Below are positions 7,415-15,558 of a DNA stretch of 39,826 bases, piece by piece; the stretch's first letter is position 1; every line of letters starts with the position of its first letter. A program made the translations under genes and the position numbers. Below the pieces are notes generated by a model, which searched no databases, was not told the origin of the DNA, and saw only the letters and a program-made list of their open reading frames with translations. The stretch comes from Candidatus Iainarchaeum sp. (GTDB taxonomy: Archaea; Iainarchaeota; Iainarchaeia; Iainarchaeales; Iainarchaeaceae). The stretch is taken from positions 91,262 through 131,087 of the forward strand of contig JACQPB010000034.1 in assembly GCA_016202305.1 (NCBI GenBank). The letters run 5' to 3'.

Positions 7415-8842
7415 ATGTGCTCTGTTATTGGCGTGTGCTCCCGCAATGGCGAGGACGTTTCGCACGATGCCATTGAACTGATGTCTGTCTTGCGGCATCG
7501 CGGACCAGAGGCTTTCGGCGTGAAATGCCGCGGCCGCGAGGTAAAGTCGCGCTCCTTGAACGAGCTCAAGGTTCCCGCAACTGATGTGGTGCTTGGGCAC
7601 TGCCTACTTTCAACAACAGGCTATGGCGTGCAGCCGATTTCCGCCGGGAATGTTTCCATTGCCCACAATGGCCAGATATACAATTATGAGGAACTCAATG
7701 CCAGCCTCGGCTTCGGCCAGCCAGTTTCGGATTCAGAGGTGATTGCACGCTTCTTTTCATCGCGGCTTGAAAAGTCCGGCGCGGGATTTCTCTCCGCGCT
7801 CAAGGAGTTTTCAAGGAGGACCGAGGGAGAATATGCAGTCGGCGCCCTTCTCGGCAAAAAGCTGTTTGCCTTCAGGGACTTTCTCGGGCAGAAACCGCTT
7901 TGGTTCGGTTCGAGCGATTCTGTCCTTGCTTTTGCCTCGGAGCCTGCCGCGCTGATGAAAATCGGCATCCAGTTCCCACAGCCGCTTCCTCCTGGGCATT
8001 TGCTGGAAATCTCGCGGTTTCGCATGAAAGCTTCCGAGGCGTACACGCTGACCGACTTCAGGAAAACCGTCCCTAAAAAACATTCCATGAATGCCCTTCA
8101 TGCGGCTTTCGGGCACGCTGTTTCAATGCAATGCGCAGGCCTTGGGCGCGCAGCCGTGCTTTTCAGTGGCGGCGTTGACTCATCGCTCATAGCGAAGGCA
8201 GTTTCGGGGTTGGTGCCAAAAACCAGGCTTTTCGTTGCCGGTGTTGACGGCAGCCACGACATCGAAAGCGCGGAGTCGGCTTCCGAGGAACTCGGCCTTC
8301 CGCTCGAAAAAATCTTGCTTTCAGAAAAGCGTGTCGAGCGCCTTGCGCTGCGCTCTGCGGGAATGCTTTCATTTTTTGATGTGATGCAGGTCGCTCTCGC
8401 GGTGCCGGAGCTGGCTTGCGCGGAGCGCATTTCACCGCAGGGCTTCAAGGTGGTTTTCTCCGGCCAGGGAAGCGACGAAATCTTCTGCGGCTATTCTAGT
8501 TATGCCGATTTATTGGCGAGGTCTGGCCAAAAGGCTGTTGGTCGGGAAATATGGTCTTCGCTTTCCCGCATGTGGTCCCGCAACTTCCATCGTGATGACG
8601 CTATTCTTGCGTCGCAGTCGCTTGAGCTTAGGCTGCCTTTCATGTCACGGTCGTTCCTCCGGGAAGCGATGGCGTTTCCCGCTGGCGAAAAGATGCTCTC
8701 GAAGGATGACAGGCTCCGCAAGCATCCTGTGAGGGGGCTCGCGAGGCTCTGCGGAATCCCGGAAAGCATCGCATCGAGGCCGAAGAAGGCCATGCAGTAT
8801 GGCTCCGGCACGCAGAAAGTGGTGTCGAAGCTTTTCGGCTGA
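7415..8842 (+). CDS. asnB: asparagine synthase (glutamine-hydrolysing)
   Basis: 475 residues from ATG 7415, which leaves Cys2 ('MCSVIGVCS') as the N-terminal nucleophile of the class II glutaminase domain after Met removal; this fixes the start. 'LRHRGPEAFG' and 'AHNGQIYNYEEL' are glutaminase motifs. The synthetase domain has the PP-loop 'LFSGGVDSSLIA' and 'FSGQGSDEIFCGYSSY'. It makes asparagine from aspartate, ATP and glutamine. It is somewhat shorter than E. coli AsnB (554), as in many archaeal homologues. It diverges from the DUF4139 gene with 100 bp between the starts and converges on the minor-pilin operon. Confidence 0.93.
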   Translation: MCSVIGVCSRNGEDVSHDAIELMSVLRHRGPEAFGVKCRGREVKSRSLNELKVPATDVVLGHCLLSTTGYGVQPISAGNVSIAHNGQIYNYEELNASLGFGQPVSDSEVIARFFSSRLEKSGAGFLSALKEFSRRTEGEYAVGALLGKKLFAFRDFLGQKPLWFGSSDSVLAFASEPAALMKIGIQFPQPLPPGHLLEISRFRMKASEAYTLTDFRKTVPKKHSMNALHAAFGHAVSMQCAGLGRAAVLFSGGVDSSLIAKAVSGLVPKTRLFVAGVDGSHDIESAESASEELGLPLEKILLSEKRVERLALRSAGMLSFFDVMQVALAVPELACAERISPQGFKVVFSGQGSDEIFCGYSSYADLLARSGQKAVGREIWSSLSRMWSRNFHRDDAILASQSLELRLPFMSRSFLREAMAFPAGEKMLSKDDRLRKHPVRGLARLCGIPESIASRPKKAMQYGSGTQKVVSKLFG

Positions 8843-8843
8843 T

Positions 8844-9350
8844 TTACGGGCAGCTGAATGCAGGATATTCAGTGCATCTGGAAATCGTGTCCTTGACTAT
8901 GCATTGGCCGCCGTCGTTCTCCACTTTCTTAGAGAAATTCAGGGTTCTGGTTTCACTGAATTCCTGCTCTCCGGCAAGTGTTTTGCACGTAAGGTTTCCG
9001 CTTACCTCGACAGGATTTCCTGCGGCGCTCGCTATTTGTAGTGTGCACCCTTCCATGTTTGCCTTGACTACAAAGGCAGTATTGACATCTCCAAGTGCTG
9101 TCCGAAAGGCATCCAGATTGATGATTGGGTTGCATGCAGAATCATTGTGATTGTAATAGTATTCCGCAGTCGCCCTGTCCAGAATCCTCACGAGGTTCTC
9201 TGTCCTCAGCGCGGTTTCATTCGCGGCCTGCATCCTCATGAAGGTAGTGTCGCCGCGCTGGACGCTATTCGCCGCGTTGATGCTGAACACGAGAAGCACT
9301 ATTGCCGCTGCGGCCGCGAGCACCGCTACCGAGCCCTTCCTGTCTATCAT
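8844..9350 (-). CDS. minor prepilin-like secreted protein (last gene of pilin chain)
   Basis: 168 residues. After 'MIDRKGS' comes a pilin-like hydrophobic helix (about 8-27, 'VAVLAAAAAIVLLVFSINAA') and a Cys-containing globular domain (at least five cysteines, including 'EGCTLQI', 'LTCKTL', 'GGQCIVKD', 'SRCTEYPAFSCP'). There is no Glu+5, so it is a divergent member of the group. The start at 9350 is chosen because ATG overlaps the upstream stop as ATGA. It is the fourth in a chain of translationally coupled pilin-like genes and probably contributes to a minor-pilin tip or priming complex (inference). Confidence 0.7.
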   Translation of the reverse strand: MIDRKGSVAVLAAAAAIVLLVFSINAANSVQRGDTTFMRMQAANETALRTENLVRILDRATAEYYYNHNDSACNPIINLDAFRTALGDVNTAFVVKANMEGCTLQIASAAGNPVEVSGNLTCKTLAGEQEFSETRTLNFSKKVENDGGQCIVKDTISRCTEYPAFSCP

Positions 9351-9637
9351 GGTACGCATTTGCTCACTCCTTCTTCCACAGGGTTGGAACTGCCATCATA
9401 CTTCCACACCGTGCTGCAGCTCCTGCTTCCTTGTGACTGGACGTGCGATTGTGGTATTGTGCAGTTGCCGCAGAGGAACCAGAGGTTCGCTTCGTCCGAG
9501 GATTTGGCGTACAGCATGCCCCTTGATGGCCCTCCGGAGGCCTGTGAAATGCCAAGCAGTGCGGCACCGGAAAGCAGCACTATGACTATTGCTATTGCCA
9601 GCAATGCATCGATGCTGAACACTACTCCCCGGCTCAT
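9347..9637 (-). CDS. minor prepilin-like protein
   Basis: 96 residues from ATG 9637, which overlaps the previous stop codon as ATGA. 'MSRGVVFSIDALLAIAIVIV' resembles a class III signal: Arg-Gly, then a short stretch ending in an acidic residue and a long hydrophobic helix. The ectodomain is short (about 65 residues) with four cysteines (two in 'FLCGNCTIPQ', then 'SRSCSTVW' and 'VSKCVP'), so it may be disulfide-stabilised. It follows the 188-residue pilin and precedes the 168-residue one in the same operon. Confidence 0.7.
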   Translation of the reverse strand: MSRGVVFSIDALLAIAIVIVLLSGAALLGISQASGGPSRGMLYAKSSDEANLWFLCGNCTIPQSHVQSQGSRSCSTVWKYDGSSNPVEEGVSKCVP

Positions 9638-10200
9638 CCTCTCCACACCTCTACTGTAAGCGTGTAAGTGTCATATGGGTTGTTGTTTCCGCCGCAGCCG
9701 GTTTCTATGCACTTCAGGTAAACCGCCTTGGTCAATTGGTTTCCGGGCGTATTTGGCCCCGCGAATATCCTCTGTACCGTGGCAATATCTTTCACCGTGT
9801 TGGGTGCCGGGTCTTTACATGCCGAGCCTGAAGCATCAATAGGTTCCTTGTTAGTGCTCCTGTCCCAATACACATAGCATCCGAACCCTTCGGGTATCAT
9901 GAGCCGTGCCTTGTTTGCCGGACTGAGTTTTGCAACGTCCCCGCACCCTCTTCTATCGTAGCCTTGCGAGTCGAAATCAGAGGTGCATCTCGCCATGTCA
10001 AGCGCGAGGTTGCTTGCGTTCAGCGCTATCGCGGAAAGCTCGTTCCTCGTGACGGCTTCCTTCTGCTGGTATGTCGTGCTTTCATAATAGTTGAGCAGCA
10101 TGCCTATTGCAAGCACGGAAAGCCCCATGGCTATTACCAGGTCGAGGGAAAACAGCTGGCCTTTTTCCGAGCTGTACTTTCGTGCATATTTCGGCCTCAT
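9634..10200 (-). CDS. minor prepilin-like protein
   Basis: 188 residues from ATG 10200, overlapping the upstream stop as ATGA; a longer frame to 10227 exists but would run into the upstream gene. The N-terminus 'RKYSSEKGQLFSLDLVIAMG' is a class III-like signal (Lys-Gly before Gln, acidic residue at the edge of the helix), with a membrane helix to about residue 40 and an ectodomain with several cysteines ('MARCTSDF', 'RRGCGDV', 'GFGCYVYW', 'KCIETGCGG'). Probable role: minor pilin cleaved by the A24 peptidase encoded 2.7 kb upstream. Confidence 0.72.
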   Translation of the reverse strand: MRPKYARKYSSEKGQLFSLDLVIAMGLSVLAIGMLLNYYESTTYQQKEAVTRNELSAIALNASNLALDMARCTSDFDSQGYDRRGCGDVAKLSPANKARLMIPEGFGCYVYWDRSTNKEPIDASGSACKDPAPNTVKDIATVQRIFAGPNTPGNQLTKAVYLKCIETGCGGNNNPYDTYTLTVEVWRG

Positions 10201-10622
10201 CCGGAAATCACCACCTTCTGGCCGCAATTGAATGGGCCTGACACATTACTGCCGTCAGGTTTCTTCACGGTTATCATGTCGGTGTCTATGGCAGTGAACG
10301 AAACGCTTTTAGCTCCGGACGAAACTTTTATGCTTTTGCTAGCTCCGATTTCGATTGTTATTGTGCATGGTGCTGGTGCTTGGCTCTCCGCAAGCCGCAG
10401 CAGCGGTGATGTGTAGGTTATGGTAGTCCCGCTGGCTTTTGCGGAAGCCACCGCCGTGTAAACATCCAGCCTTATTGACTTCAACCCGTTCATGGTTGAA
10501 TTGTCCGTGGTGTTGTTGGCAAGGTTCTGGTTGTAGGCCATTAATGCCGCGAAAAACACGAGCGCCACGACGAGTGCAAGCAGCAGGTCTATGCTTGATT
10601 GGCCGCGATTCCATGCTGTCAT
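10197..10622 (-). CDS. minor prepilin with class III signal peptide
   Basis: 141 residues from ATG 10622. GGTGG lies nine bases before this ATG, whereas the alternative ATG at 10631 directly abuts it, so 10622 is preferred. 'NRGQSSIDLLLALVVALVFF' is a class III signal: cleavage after Gly, Gln at +1, acidic Asp at +5, then the helix that packs the filament core. The beta-rich remainder has two cysteines. It begins 18 bp after phosphoglycerate mutase ends and heads the four-gene pilin chain, each joined by ATGA overlaps. Confidence 0.75.
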   Translation of the reverse strand: MTAWNRGQSSIDLLLALVVALVFFAALMAYNQNLANNTTDNSTMNGLKSIRLDVYTAVASAKASGTTITYTSPLLRLAESQAPAPCTITIEIGASKSIKVSSGAKSVSFTAIDTDMITVKKPDGSNVSGPFNCGQKVVISG

Positions 10623-10639
10623 GATTTTCATCCACCAAA

Positions 10640-11338
10640 TTATTCAAGGTAATAGTGCTTCACTGGCCTGAGTTTGGGGCCAAGTTCGTACACGAGTGGC
10701 CTGCCTGTAGGTATCTCTAGTTTCGGTATTTCGTCATCAGGTATGCCGTCAAGGTGTTTTACAAGTGCCCTGAGGCTGTTCCCGTGCGCTGATATCAGCA
10801 CGCGGCGGCCTTTCCTTATTGTTGGCGCTATTTCTTTTTTCCAGTATGGAAGCACCCTCTTTATCGTGTCCTCGAGGCTCTCGCATGCGGGAAGCTCGCT
10901 TTTTTTCAGTGCAAAGTATTTTGCCTCGTTGCCGGGGTAGCGCGGGTCGTTTTTTTCGAGCGCCGGCGGCCTGACGTCAAAGCTCCTTCTCCATTTCTGC
11001 ACCTGCTCCTGGCCCGCCTTTGCGGCCATTTCCTCGTGCCTGATTCCCTGCAGTGCGCCATAGTGCCTTTCGTTGAGCCTCCAGTGCTTGAAAACCGGGA
11101 GCCACATGAGGTTCATCTCTTCAAGCACGGCCCATGTTGTCTTGATGGCCCTTCTTAAGTATGAAGTGTATGCCAAATCAAACGAGTAGCCGTTTTCAAG
11201 GAGCTTCTTTCCGGCTTCCCTTGCTTCTTTTTCCCCTTCTCCACCAAGTTCTATGTCTGTCCAGCCGCAGAAAATTTTGTCCTTGTTGAACTGTGTCTTG
11301 CCGTGCCTCAATAGCACGAGCTTCGCGTTTTCAGTCAT
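10640..11338 (-). CDS. gpmA: 2,3-bisphosphoglycerate-dependent phosphoglycerate mutase
   Basis: 232 residues, within the usual length. 'LVLLRHGKTQFN' carries the phospho-accepting His12 in the RHG motif; 'WRLNERHYGALQG' contains Glu90; the second catalytic His185 is in 'ISAHGNSLRAL'. It interconverts 2- and 3-phosphoglycerate in glycolysis. Most archaea use the cofactor-independent enzyme, so a dPGM here points to transfer or lineage-specific replacement. The common RHGES is RHGKT here. It overlaps the JAMM gene by 8 bp and is followed closely by the minor-pilin chain, so all are probably co-transcribed. Confidence 0.92.
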   Translation of the reverse strand: MTENAKLVLLRHGKTQFNKDKIFCGWTDIELGGEGEKEAREAGKKLLENGYSFDLAYTSYLRRAIKTTWAVLEEMNLMWLPVFKHWRLNERHYGALQGIRHEEMAAKAGQEQVQKWRRSFDVRPPALEKNDPRYPGNEAKYFALKKSELPACESLEDTIKRVLPYWKKEIAPTIRKGRRVLISAHGNSLRALVKHLDGIPDDEIPKLEIPTGRPLVYELGPKLRPVKHYYLE

Positions 11339-11696
11339 CCACTACCCTCAGGGTAACATGCCTTCCCTTATTGTCAAAAGCCCTGACCGTATTAAAATTA
11401 TACGGGTGGCCTATAATGAGGTGCACTTCGCCGAACTTCGAGAATGACTCAAGGTCGGCGTCTGAGGGGTAGTTTTCCTCGCTTGGATGTGAATGTACTG
11501 TGCCTATTATGCTGCTGTCGAACGGCACGAGGTCAAGCCGGTAGGAGGAAAACGATTCTCCGTAAGTTGCCGGCACGACGACAAGCTCTTCTATTACTTT
11601 GTTCCTGCCGCCGAGCATTGAGAAGAATTCAAGCGGGTAAACGTTCTTCGCGGCCATTATTATTGACTCGAGTACCTGCCTCTTTATGCGGTGCAT
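11331..11696 (-). CDS. JAMM/MPN+ metalloprotease (Mov34/PAD-1 family)
   Basis: 121-residue single-domain protein. A complete JAMM zinc site is present: Glu23 in 'PLEFFSMLGG', then His68-x-His70-x7-Ser78-x2-Asp81 in 'GTVHSHPSEENYPSDADL'. Archaeal stand-alone JAMM proteases remove ubiquitin-like SAMP modifiers in Haloferax (HvJAMM1); by family this is a desampylase or related isopeptidase, but the substrate here is unknown. The frame is open 18 codons upstream without a start codon, so ATG 11696 is used. It overlaps gpmA by 8 bp. Confidence 0.88.
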   Translation of the reverse strand: MHRIKRQVLESIIMAAKNVYPLEFFSMLGGRNKVIEELVVVPATYGESFSSYRLDLVPFDSSIIGTVHSHPSEENYPSDADLESFSKFGEVHLIIGHPYNFNTVRAFDNKGRHVTLRVVDD

Positions 11697-11712
11697 GTAG
11701 AAACTATTTTGT

Positions 11713-11790
11713 TTAATCAGGTAAAAAACCTTTTGCCATGGTATTCCTATTCATGCGCGTTTCCATTCGCGGCCAATGGCTGCCTTGCAT
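11713..11790 (-). CDS. possible small protein or leader peptide before the JAMM gene
   Basis: A 25-codon reading frame starts at ATG 11790 with an unusually good Shine-Dalgarno, GGAGGTG, eight bases upstream and ends 16 bp before the JAMM start. The peptide is basic and Met/Arg-rich. It lies in a 265-bp gap (11697-11961) that otherwise shows no gene. It could be a translated leader coupling to the JAMM-gpmA-pilin operon or a chance match to the ribosome-binding consensus. Confidence 0.25.
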   Translation of the reverse strand: MQGSHWPRMETRMNRNTMAKGFLPD

Positions 11791-11961
11791 TAAGAACACC
11801 TCCGCGTAGATATGGAGTCACTGCCGCAAGCCCTTGAAGTGTCGGCGCAACCTTATCATGGCGTATTCTAAGAGCACGTCCCAGTGGTCGGAAGTTGTGC
11901 AAAGACTAGCTGTCAGGGCGGTTGTCGTGCAATGCCACAAGTCTATTGTGGGGTATAGGCT

Positions 11962-12354
11962 CTAAGGGCATTGCCGTGTTATGGTGGTGCATTTCAGCGC
12001 TTCCGGCTGGTTGAAGTAGACTTTTTCAGCTTGCGCTGACCTTCCCGAAGCGAGAGATACCGCTGTGGCGACTTTATTGGCAATCCTGCCGCAGTCTCCT
12101 GCCTTGGTGCCCGGCTGCATTATCACGCTTATCCTGAGCTCCGCGTTTTGGCCGCTTCCGCACAAGGCCGATTGCACGTTTTCCAGCGTGTACTTGGTGT
12201 CCAGCGAGCCAATCTCCTGTATGAGCGCCTGCCTTGCGGTCGCGTTGATGAATATGCCTTCATGCGAGTTCGTGTACTTCACCAGCACGAGGAACCCTAG
12301 GACCACTGTTATAGCCACTATGAGTATTAGCTCGACGCTTGCCTGTCCCCTCAT
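11962..12354 (-). CDS. prepilin with class III signal peptide
   Basis: 130 residues. 'MRGQASVELILIVAITVVLG' is a textbook class III signal: cleavage after Arg-Gly, Gln+1, Glu+5, then the hydrophobic helix. The ectodomain has four cysteines ('SALCGSG', 'AGDCGRI', 'LKCTTITRQCP'). The start overlaps the preceding pilin stop as ATGA (12354/12351), so the three-gene unit peptidase-pilin-pilin is translationally coupled. Confidence 0.82.
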   Translation of the reverse strand: MRGQASVELILIVAITVVLGFLVLVKYTNSHEGIFINATARQALIQEIGSLDTKYTLENVQSALCGSGQNAELRISVIMQPGTKAGDCGRIANKVATAVSLASGRSAQAEKVYFNQPEALKCTTITRQCP

Positions 12355-12935
12355 TGCACCACGCTGAAGTCAACGCTTATTGCCCCTCCCGGGAGCTTTG
12401 TGACAAGCACATTGTAGAGGCTGAGCTTGCTGTCGCAAGTGGCGATTGTGTTGCTTGGAAGGGAGGTGCTGGTGCCGCATGCTGTTGCAGGCTTTATTGG
12501 CACCGTGTCCTGCGTGCATGTGAAAATAGCACCCGTGCCGAACGTCTTCTTGCACGTCTTTCCTTCAGTGTCGCTTGCGTTGTCTTCATCTACGAGGCAC
12601 GATGCCGTGCCTTTGAGGCCTGTTGATGTGTAATTCATGACAATCGTGTTTTTTCCAGCTGTGGTTCCGCACGTGATGCTCGCATTCACGGGTATCACCG
12701 TCTGTATGCTTTCTTTCGTGCCAACCCCTGAGACTGAAACGTATTGTATCGTGTTCACTAATTTGTCTGCCGAAAGCCTGAGTTTCGCGAGGTTCTGGGT
12801 GTCATGCATGGCTCCTGTCGCTAGGTCCGCGTTAGGCTGGATTATTACCGCGAGGAATGTCACGGCAATGAGGAGCACGAGAATGAATTCCACAGTGGCC
12901 TGGCCTCTTGTCCCAGTTGCGTTTTTTTTCCTCAT
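12351..12935 (-). CDS. prepilin with class III signal peptide
   Basis: 194 residues from ATG 12935, which overlaps the prepilin peptidase stop as ATGA. 'GTRGQATVEFILVLLIAVTF' has Gly before the cleavage site, Gln+1 and Glu+5. The Thr/Ser/Asn-rich ectodomain has several potential N-glycosylation sequons (for example 'NAS', 'NYTS', 'NASD') and cysteines in 'SITCGTT', 'TASCLVD', 'GKTCKKT', 'IFTCTQD', 'TACGTS' and 'IATCDSK'. It is encoded with its likely processing peptidase. Confidence 0.82.
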   Translation of the reverse strand: MRKKNATGTRGQATVEFILVLLIAVTFLAVIIQPNADLATGAMHDTQNLAKLRLSADKLVNTIQYVSVSGVGTKESIQTVIPVNASITCGTTAGKNTIVMNYTSTGLKGTASCLVDEDNASDTEGKTCKKTFGTGAIFTCTQDTVPIKPATACGTSTSLPSNTIATCDSKLSLYNVLVTKLPGGAISVDFSVVQ

Positions 12936-14056
12936 TTCAGCAGGATGTTCCATATGATGTCACCCGTCAGTTGCAGGGATATGTAAGCCAGCAGCATTGC
13001 CGGCACGAATGCCATGGTTTTCCTCACGACCATTTCCTTCGGGGCTTTATTTCCCGATGCCATTTCCCTGAGGTGCTTTGCCTCGCTTTCAGTGAGGCCA
13101 CCAGCATTTCCCGGCCCGGAAATGACCTTGCCTTCAGGGTTTAGGGCCATCAGGGGCTTTTCAGTCCTATTAGCGATTAACTGCTTTATAACACTTATCA
13201 TGCCAGGGGCGTGTTCGAAGAATATGGTGCCTTTCCTTTCGACCACGTATGCATCCGGCACCATCCCCTCAGCGGCTTGGGAAGTTTTCACGGTTTCCTT
13301 GAAAGCGGCAGGCCTGCACCTGGCATAGAGTATCCATAATGTGTATGCCGCGGCCACCGGAATCGCTATCCATGCCGCGCCATATACGAACTCGCGGAGC
13401 GAAACAATTGCGCCTCCTGCTGAAACTACCACAGCCACAATCCTTAGTTTTTTTTTCTTCTGCATCACCAGCAAGAGGAGTATCGGGATGGAAAGAAGCG
13501 CATTTATCCCGAAATGCGCGAGTATCACGTTGAGCCCTGAAGCAATGGCTCCGGCAAGCAGCACGTATTCGGCTTTTGCGCGCGCTTCCTGCAGCGCTTC
13601 GGAAAGTATGTCCTTGCGCGCAGCGAGCACGGAAAAGGACATGGCCATTCCCAGCGGGAAAATCGCGAGCGCGGAATATACCACGAGGCTTGCCGAAAAT
13701 ACCGGCAATGCTATCGTGGAAAAAATCCCTCCGGCAATTCCGGCTAGTTCACCGAGGAAATTGTAATTCACGGGGTTCAGGATGGACACTGCCGTCACGA
13801 GCTTAACATCGCCGCCCGCCCATATTCCGAGCCTGTACAGCGCATAGCTGAGCGCAAACGCGATTATTCCCCCCTCAAGCGCGAGAATTGCCGGCACTGC
13901 GCTCCCTGAAAGATAGGATTCCGCGGCCTTCGCCGCAATGCCTATTGCCCCGAGGCCGTACACGAGCCTGTTGGGGACAATCCTCTCCCTTAAGTCTGTG
14001 TAAGTGGCGGCAGCGAGGCCAAGAACTGTAACGGCAAAATAAAAGGCCCCGAACAA
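12932..14056 (-). CDS. type IV prepilin peptidase (A24, FlaK/EppA-like) with C-terminal extension
   Basis: 374 residues, polytopic. The two catalytic aspartates of the A24 family are present: Asp21 in 'TYTDLRERIVPNRLVYG' and Asp83 in 'WAGGDVKLVTAV' (GxGD-type loop, with Ala in the first Gly position). Membrane helices follow. A cytoplasmic-looking insertion of roughly 100 residues (about 250-350, 'VPDAYVVERKGTIFFEHAPG') precedes a last membrane helix. It removes the leader from the class III pilins encoded around it. The first gene of a coupled unit with two pilins; a TTTTAAAC-like box lies 35-40 bp upstream. Confidence 0.85.
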   Translation of the reverse strand: MFGAFYFAVTVLGLAAATYTDLRERIVPNRLVYGLGAIGIAAKAAESYLSGSAVPAILALEGGIIAFALSYALYRLGIWAGGDVKLVTAVSILNPVNYNFLGELAGIAGGIFSTIALPVFSASLVVYSALAIFPLGMAMSFSVLAARKDILSEALQEARAKAEYVLLAGAIASGLNVILAHFGINALLSIPILLLLVMQKKKKLRIVAVVVSAGGAIVSLREFVYGAAWIAIPVAAAYTLWILYARCRPAAFKETVKTSQAAEGMVPDAYVVERKGTIFFEHAPGMISVIKQLIANRTEKPLMALNPEGKVISGPGNAGGLTESEAKHLREMASGNKAPKEMVVRKTMAFVPAMLLAYISLQLTGDIIWNILLK

Positions 14057-14148
14057 TTCCGCACCCGGAAATCTATGGAGCGGTTAAGTTTAAAACAAAG
14101 TTTGAGATGTATGCCCTCCAGCCAAGAGAAAAGGGCTGGGAATTTAAC

Positions 14149-14186
14149 TGACCAAAGCTTTATAAATAGTTGGTCATTATAATGAC
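14149..14186 (+). promoter_or_regulatory. Palindrome-rich promoter/operator of the DUF4143 ATPase gene
   Basis: The TATA box TTTATAAATA (14159-14168) is centred 26 bp before the GTG start. It is flanked by inverted arms TGACCAA (14149-14155) and TTGGTCA (14170-14176), and the region up to the start holds a perfect 14-bp palindrome GTCATTATAATGAC (14173-14186). A repressor bound to either element would cover the TATA box or the transcription start. A further hairpin, CCAGCC/GGCTGG, lies at 14118-14139. Confidence 0.6.
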
Positions 14187-14189
14187 TAT

Positions 14190-15527
14190 GTGCCGTATGC
14201 GGATTTGCTTCGCTTCAACCCCTGGTGGGAAAATGCAGGTGCCATAGACAATGACCCTGACATTGCGCGTTTCGGCAGCGAACCCATAAAGCATTTCCCC
14301 GTGTTTGAAACGTCAAGCGGGGTATATGTGATTAGGGGCCCAAGGCAGGTCGGAAAAACAACGCTGGTAAAGCTTAAAATCAAAGAACTGCTTGAAAACG
14401 GAACCAGCCCCCAGGACATATTTTTCTATTCTTTTGAGTTGTTGCACACTCCGCAGGATGTTTATGGTGTTGTGCTCGAGTACCTCGAAACTGTTGCATC
14501 CGGGAAAAAACGGCATTTGTTCCTGGATGAAACGACAACAATCAGCGACTGGGCCAGGAGCATAAAATTGCTGGTTGACAGGGGCGATATAAAACGTGAG
14601 GACGTGGTTCTCGTGACCGGTTCCAGCTCACTGGATCTGAAAAAAGGGGCGGAAAGACTGCCGGGAAGGGGCATAGAGGGAAACGAATTTTTTTACCTGC
14701 CTTCCTCGTTCAGGCTCTATCTGAAGCTCAAGGGCATCGAAGTGCCTTCAGCCGACCCGCTGGGCGAAAAAATTTTCTACGAAACCGCCAGAAAAAGCCG
14801 CTCAAAAATATTATTGCTCAACAAGGAGTTCGCTTCTTACCTGAATCATGGCGGTTTTCTCTATTCAATAAATCACGGCAAGGGCGAATTGGCCTTGGAA
14901 AAATATGCCCGCTGGCTCGAAGGCGATTTCATAAAATGGGGAAAAAACCCTCTCATTGCCAAGGAGATAGTGCAGGCAGTGATAAGAAAGGCCTGCTCCC
15001 AGTTCTCTTACCACGCAATCGCGAAGGAAACATCCGTATCTTCTCACAACACCGTCATAGACTACCTCGGCATGGTTGATGAGGAGCTTTTTTTGAGAAC
15101 AGTGAATAAGGTCACGCTGCCTTTCAAGGCTGAGAGGAAAAAAGAAAAGAAGGCGTTCTTTTTGGACACTCTGCTTGTTGCGGTGGCGGAGCGCTGGGCC
15201 GGCCAGAGCCTGCCTATGCCATGCAAAACAGAGCAGGTTGTCGGAAGCCATTTGTCCAGGTTGGGCCACGTGTATTTCTACGATGACGGCAAAAAGGAAA
15301 TTGATTATGTTTTGAAAATCAAGAATAAGGTGCTTGGCGTGGAAGTGAAATGGAGTGACAACATAAGCAGGGTGGATACATACGGCGTAAAAAGAACTGA
15401 TGTGCCGTATATCCTGAGCAAAGAAACGCTCAAAACAGAGAACGGCGTTCCGGTAATACCAGTGTCATTGTTTCTCGCAATGCTGGAAGCAAAAGAGATT
15501 GTGAAGAGGGATGTCCTGAATTTGTAA
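14190..15527 (+). CDS. AAA+ ATPase with DUF4143 C-terminal domain
   Basis: 445 residues from GTG 14190. Walker A 'RGPRQVGKTTLV' (about 49-60), Walker B 'HLFLDETTTISDW' (Asp113-Glu114) and sensor-like 'VVLVTGSSS' define the ATPase; a winged-helix-like middle and the C-terminal 'EIDYVLKIKNKVLGVEVKWS' (Asp...Glu-x-Lys, nuclease-like) fit DUF4143. The GTG start is supported by the TATA box 26 bp upstream and an in-frame stop at 14163. The substrate of this widespread, often mobile prokaryotic family is unknown. It lies on the opposite strand and splits the pilus cluster, consistent with an insertion. Confidence 0.85.
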   Translation: MPYADLLRFNPWWENAGAIDNDPDIARFGSEPIKHFPVFETSSGVYVIRGPRQVGKTTLVKLKIKELLENGTSPQDIFFYSFELLHTPQDVYGVVLEYLETVASGKKRHLFLDETTTISDWARSIKLLVDRGDIKREDVVLVTGSSSLDLKKGAERLPGRGIEGNEFFYLPSSFRLYLKLKGIEVPSADPLGEKIFYETARKSRSKILLLNKEFASYLNHGGFLYSINHGKGELALEKYARWLEGDFIKWGKNPLIAKEIVQAVIRKACSQFSYHAIAKETSVSSHNTVIDYLGMVDEELFLRTVNKVTLPFKAERKKEKKAFFLDTLLVAVAERWAGQSLPMPCKTEQVVGSHLSRLGHVYFYDDGKKEIDYVLKIKNKVLGVEVKWSDNISRVDTYGVKRTDVPYILSKETLKTENGVPVIPVSLFLAMLEAKEIVKRDVLNL

Positions 15528-15558
15528 TATTGCTACGGCCATTCCCGGAAATAAGGCA

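Noticed and set aside
7315-7569. Extended N-terminus of the DUF4139 protein
   Set aside because: The 85 extra codons are antisense to the asnB start and promoter; AGGTGA and the signal anchor support ATG 7314.
11791-11961. Possible C/D-box or other small RNA in the gap after the 130-residue pilin
   Set aside because: No paired C/D or H/ACA boxes, no strong hairpin and no placed TATA box were found by eye.
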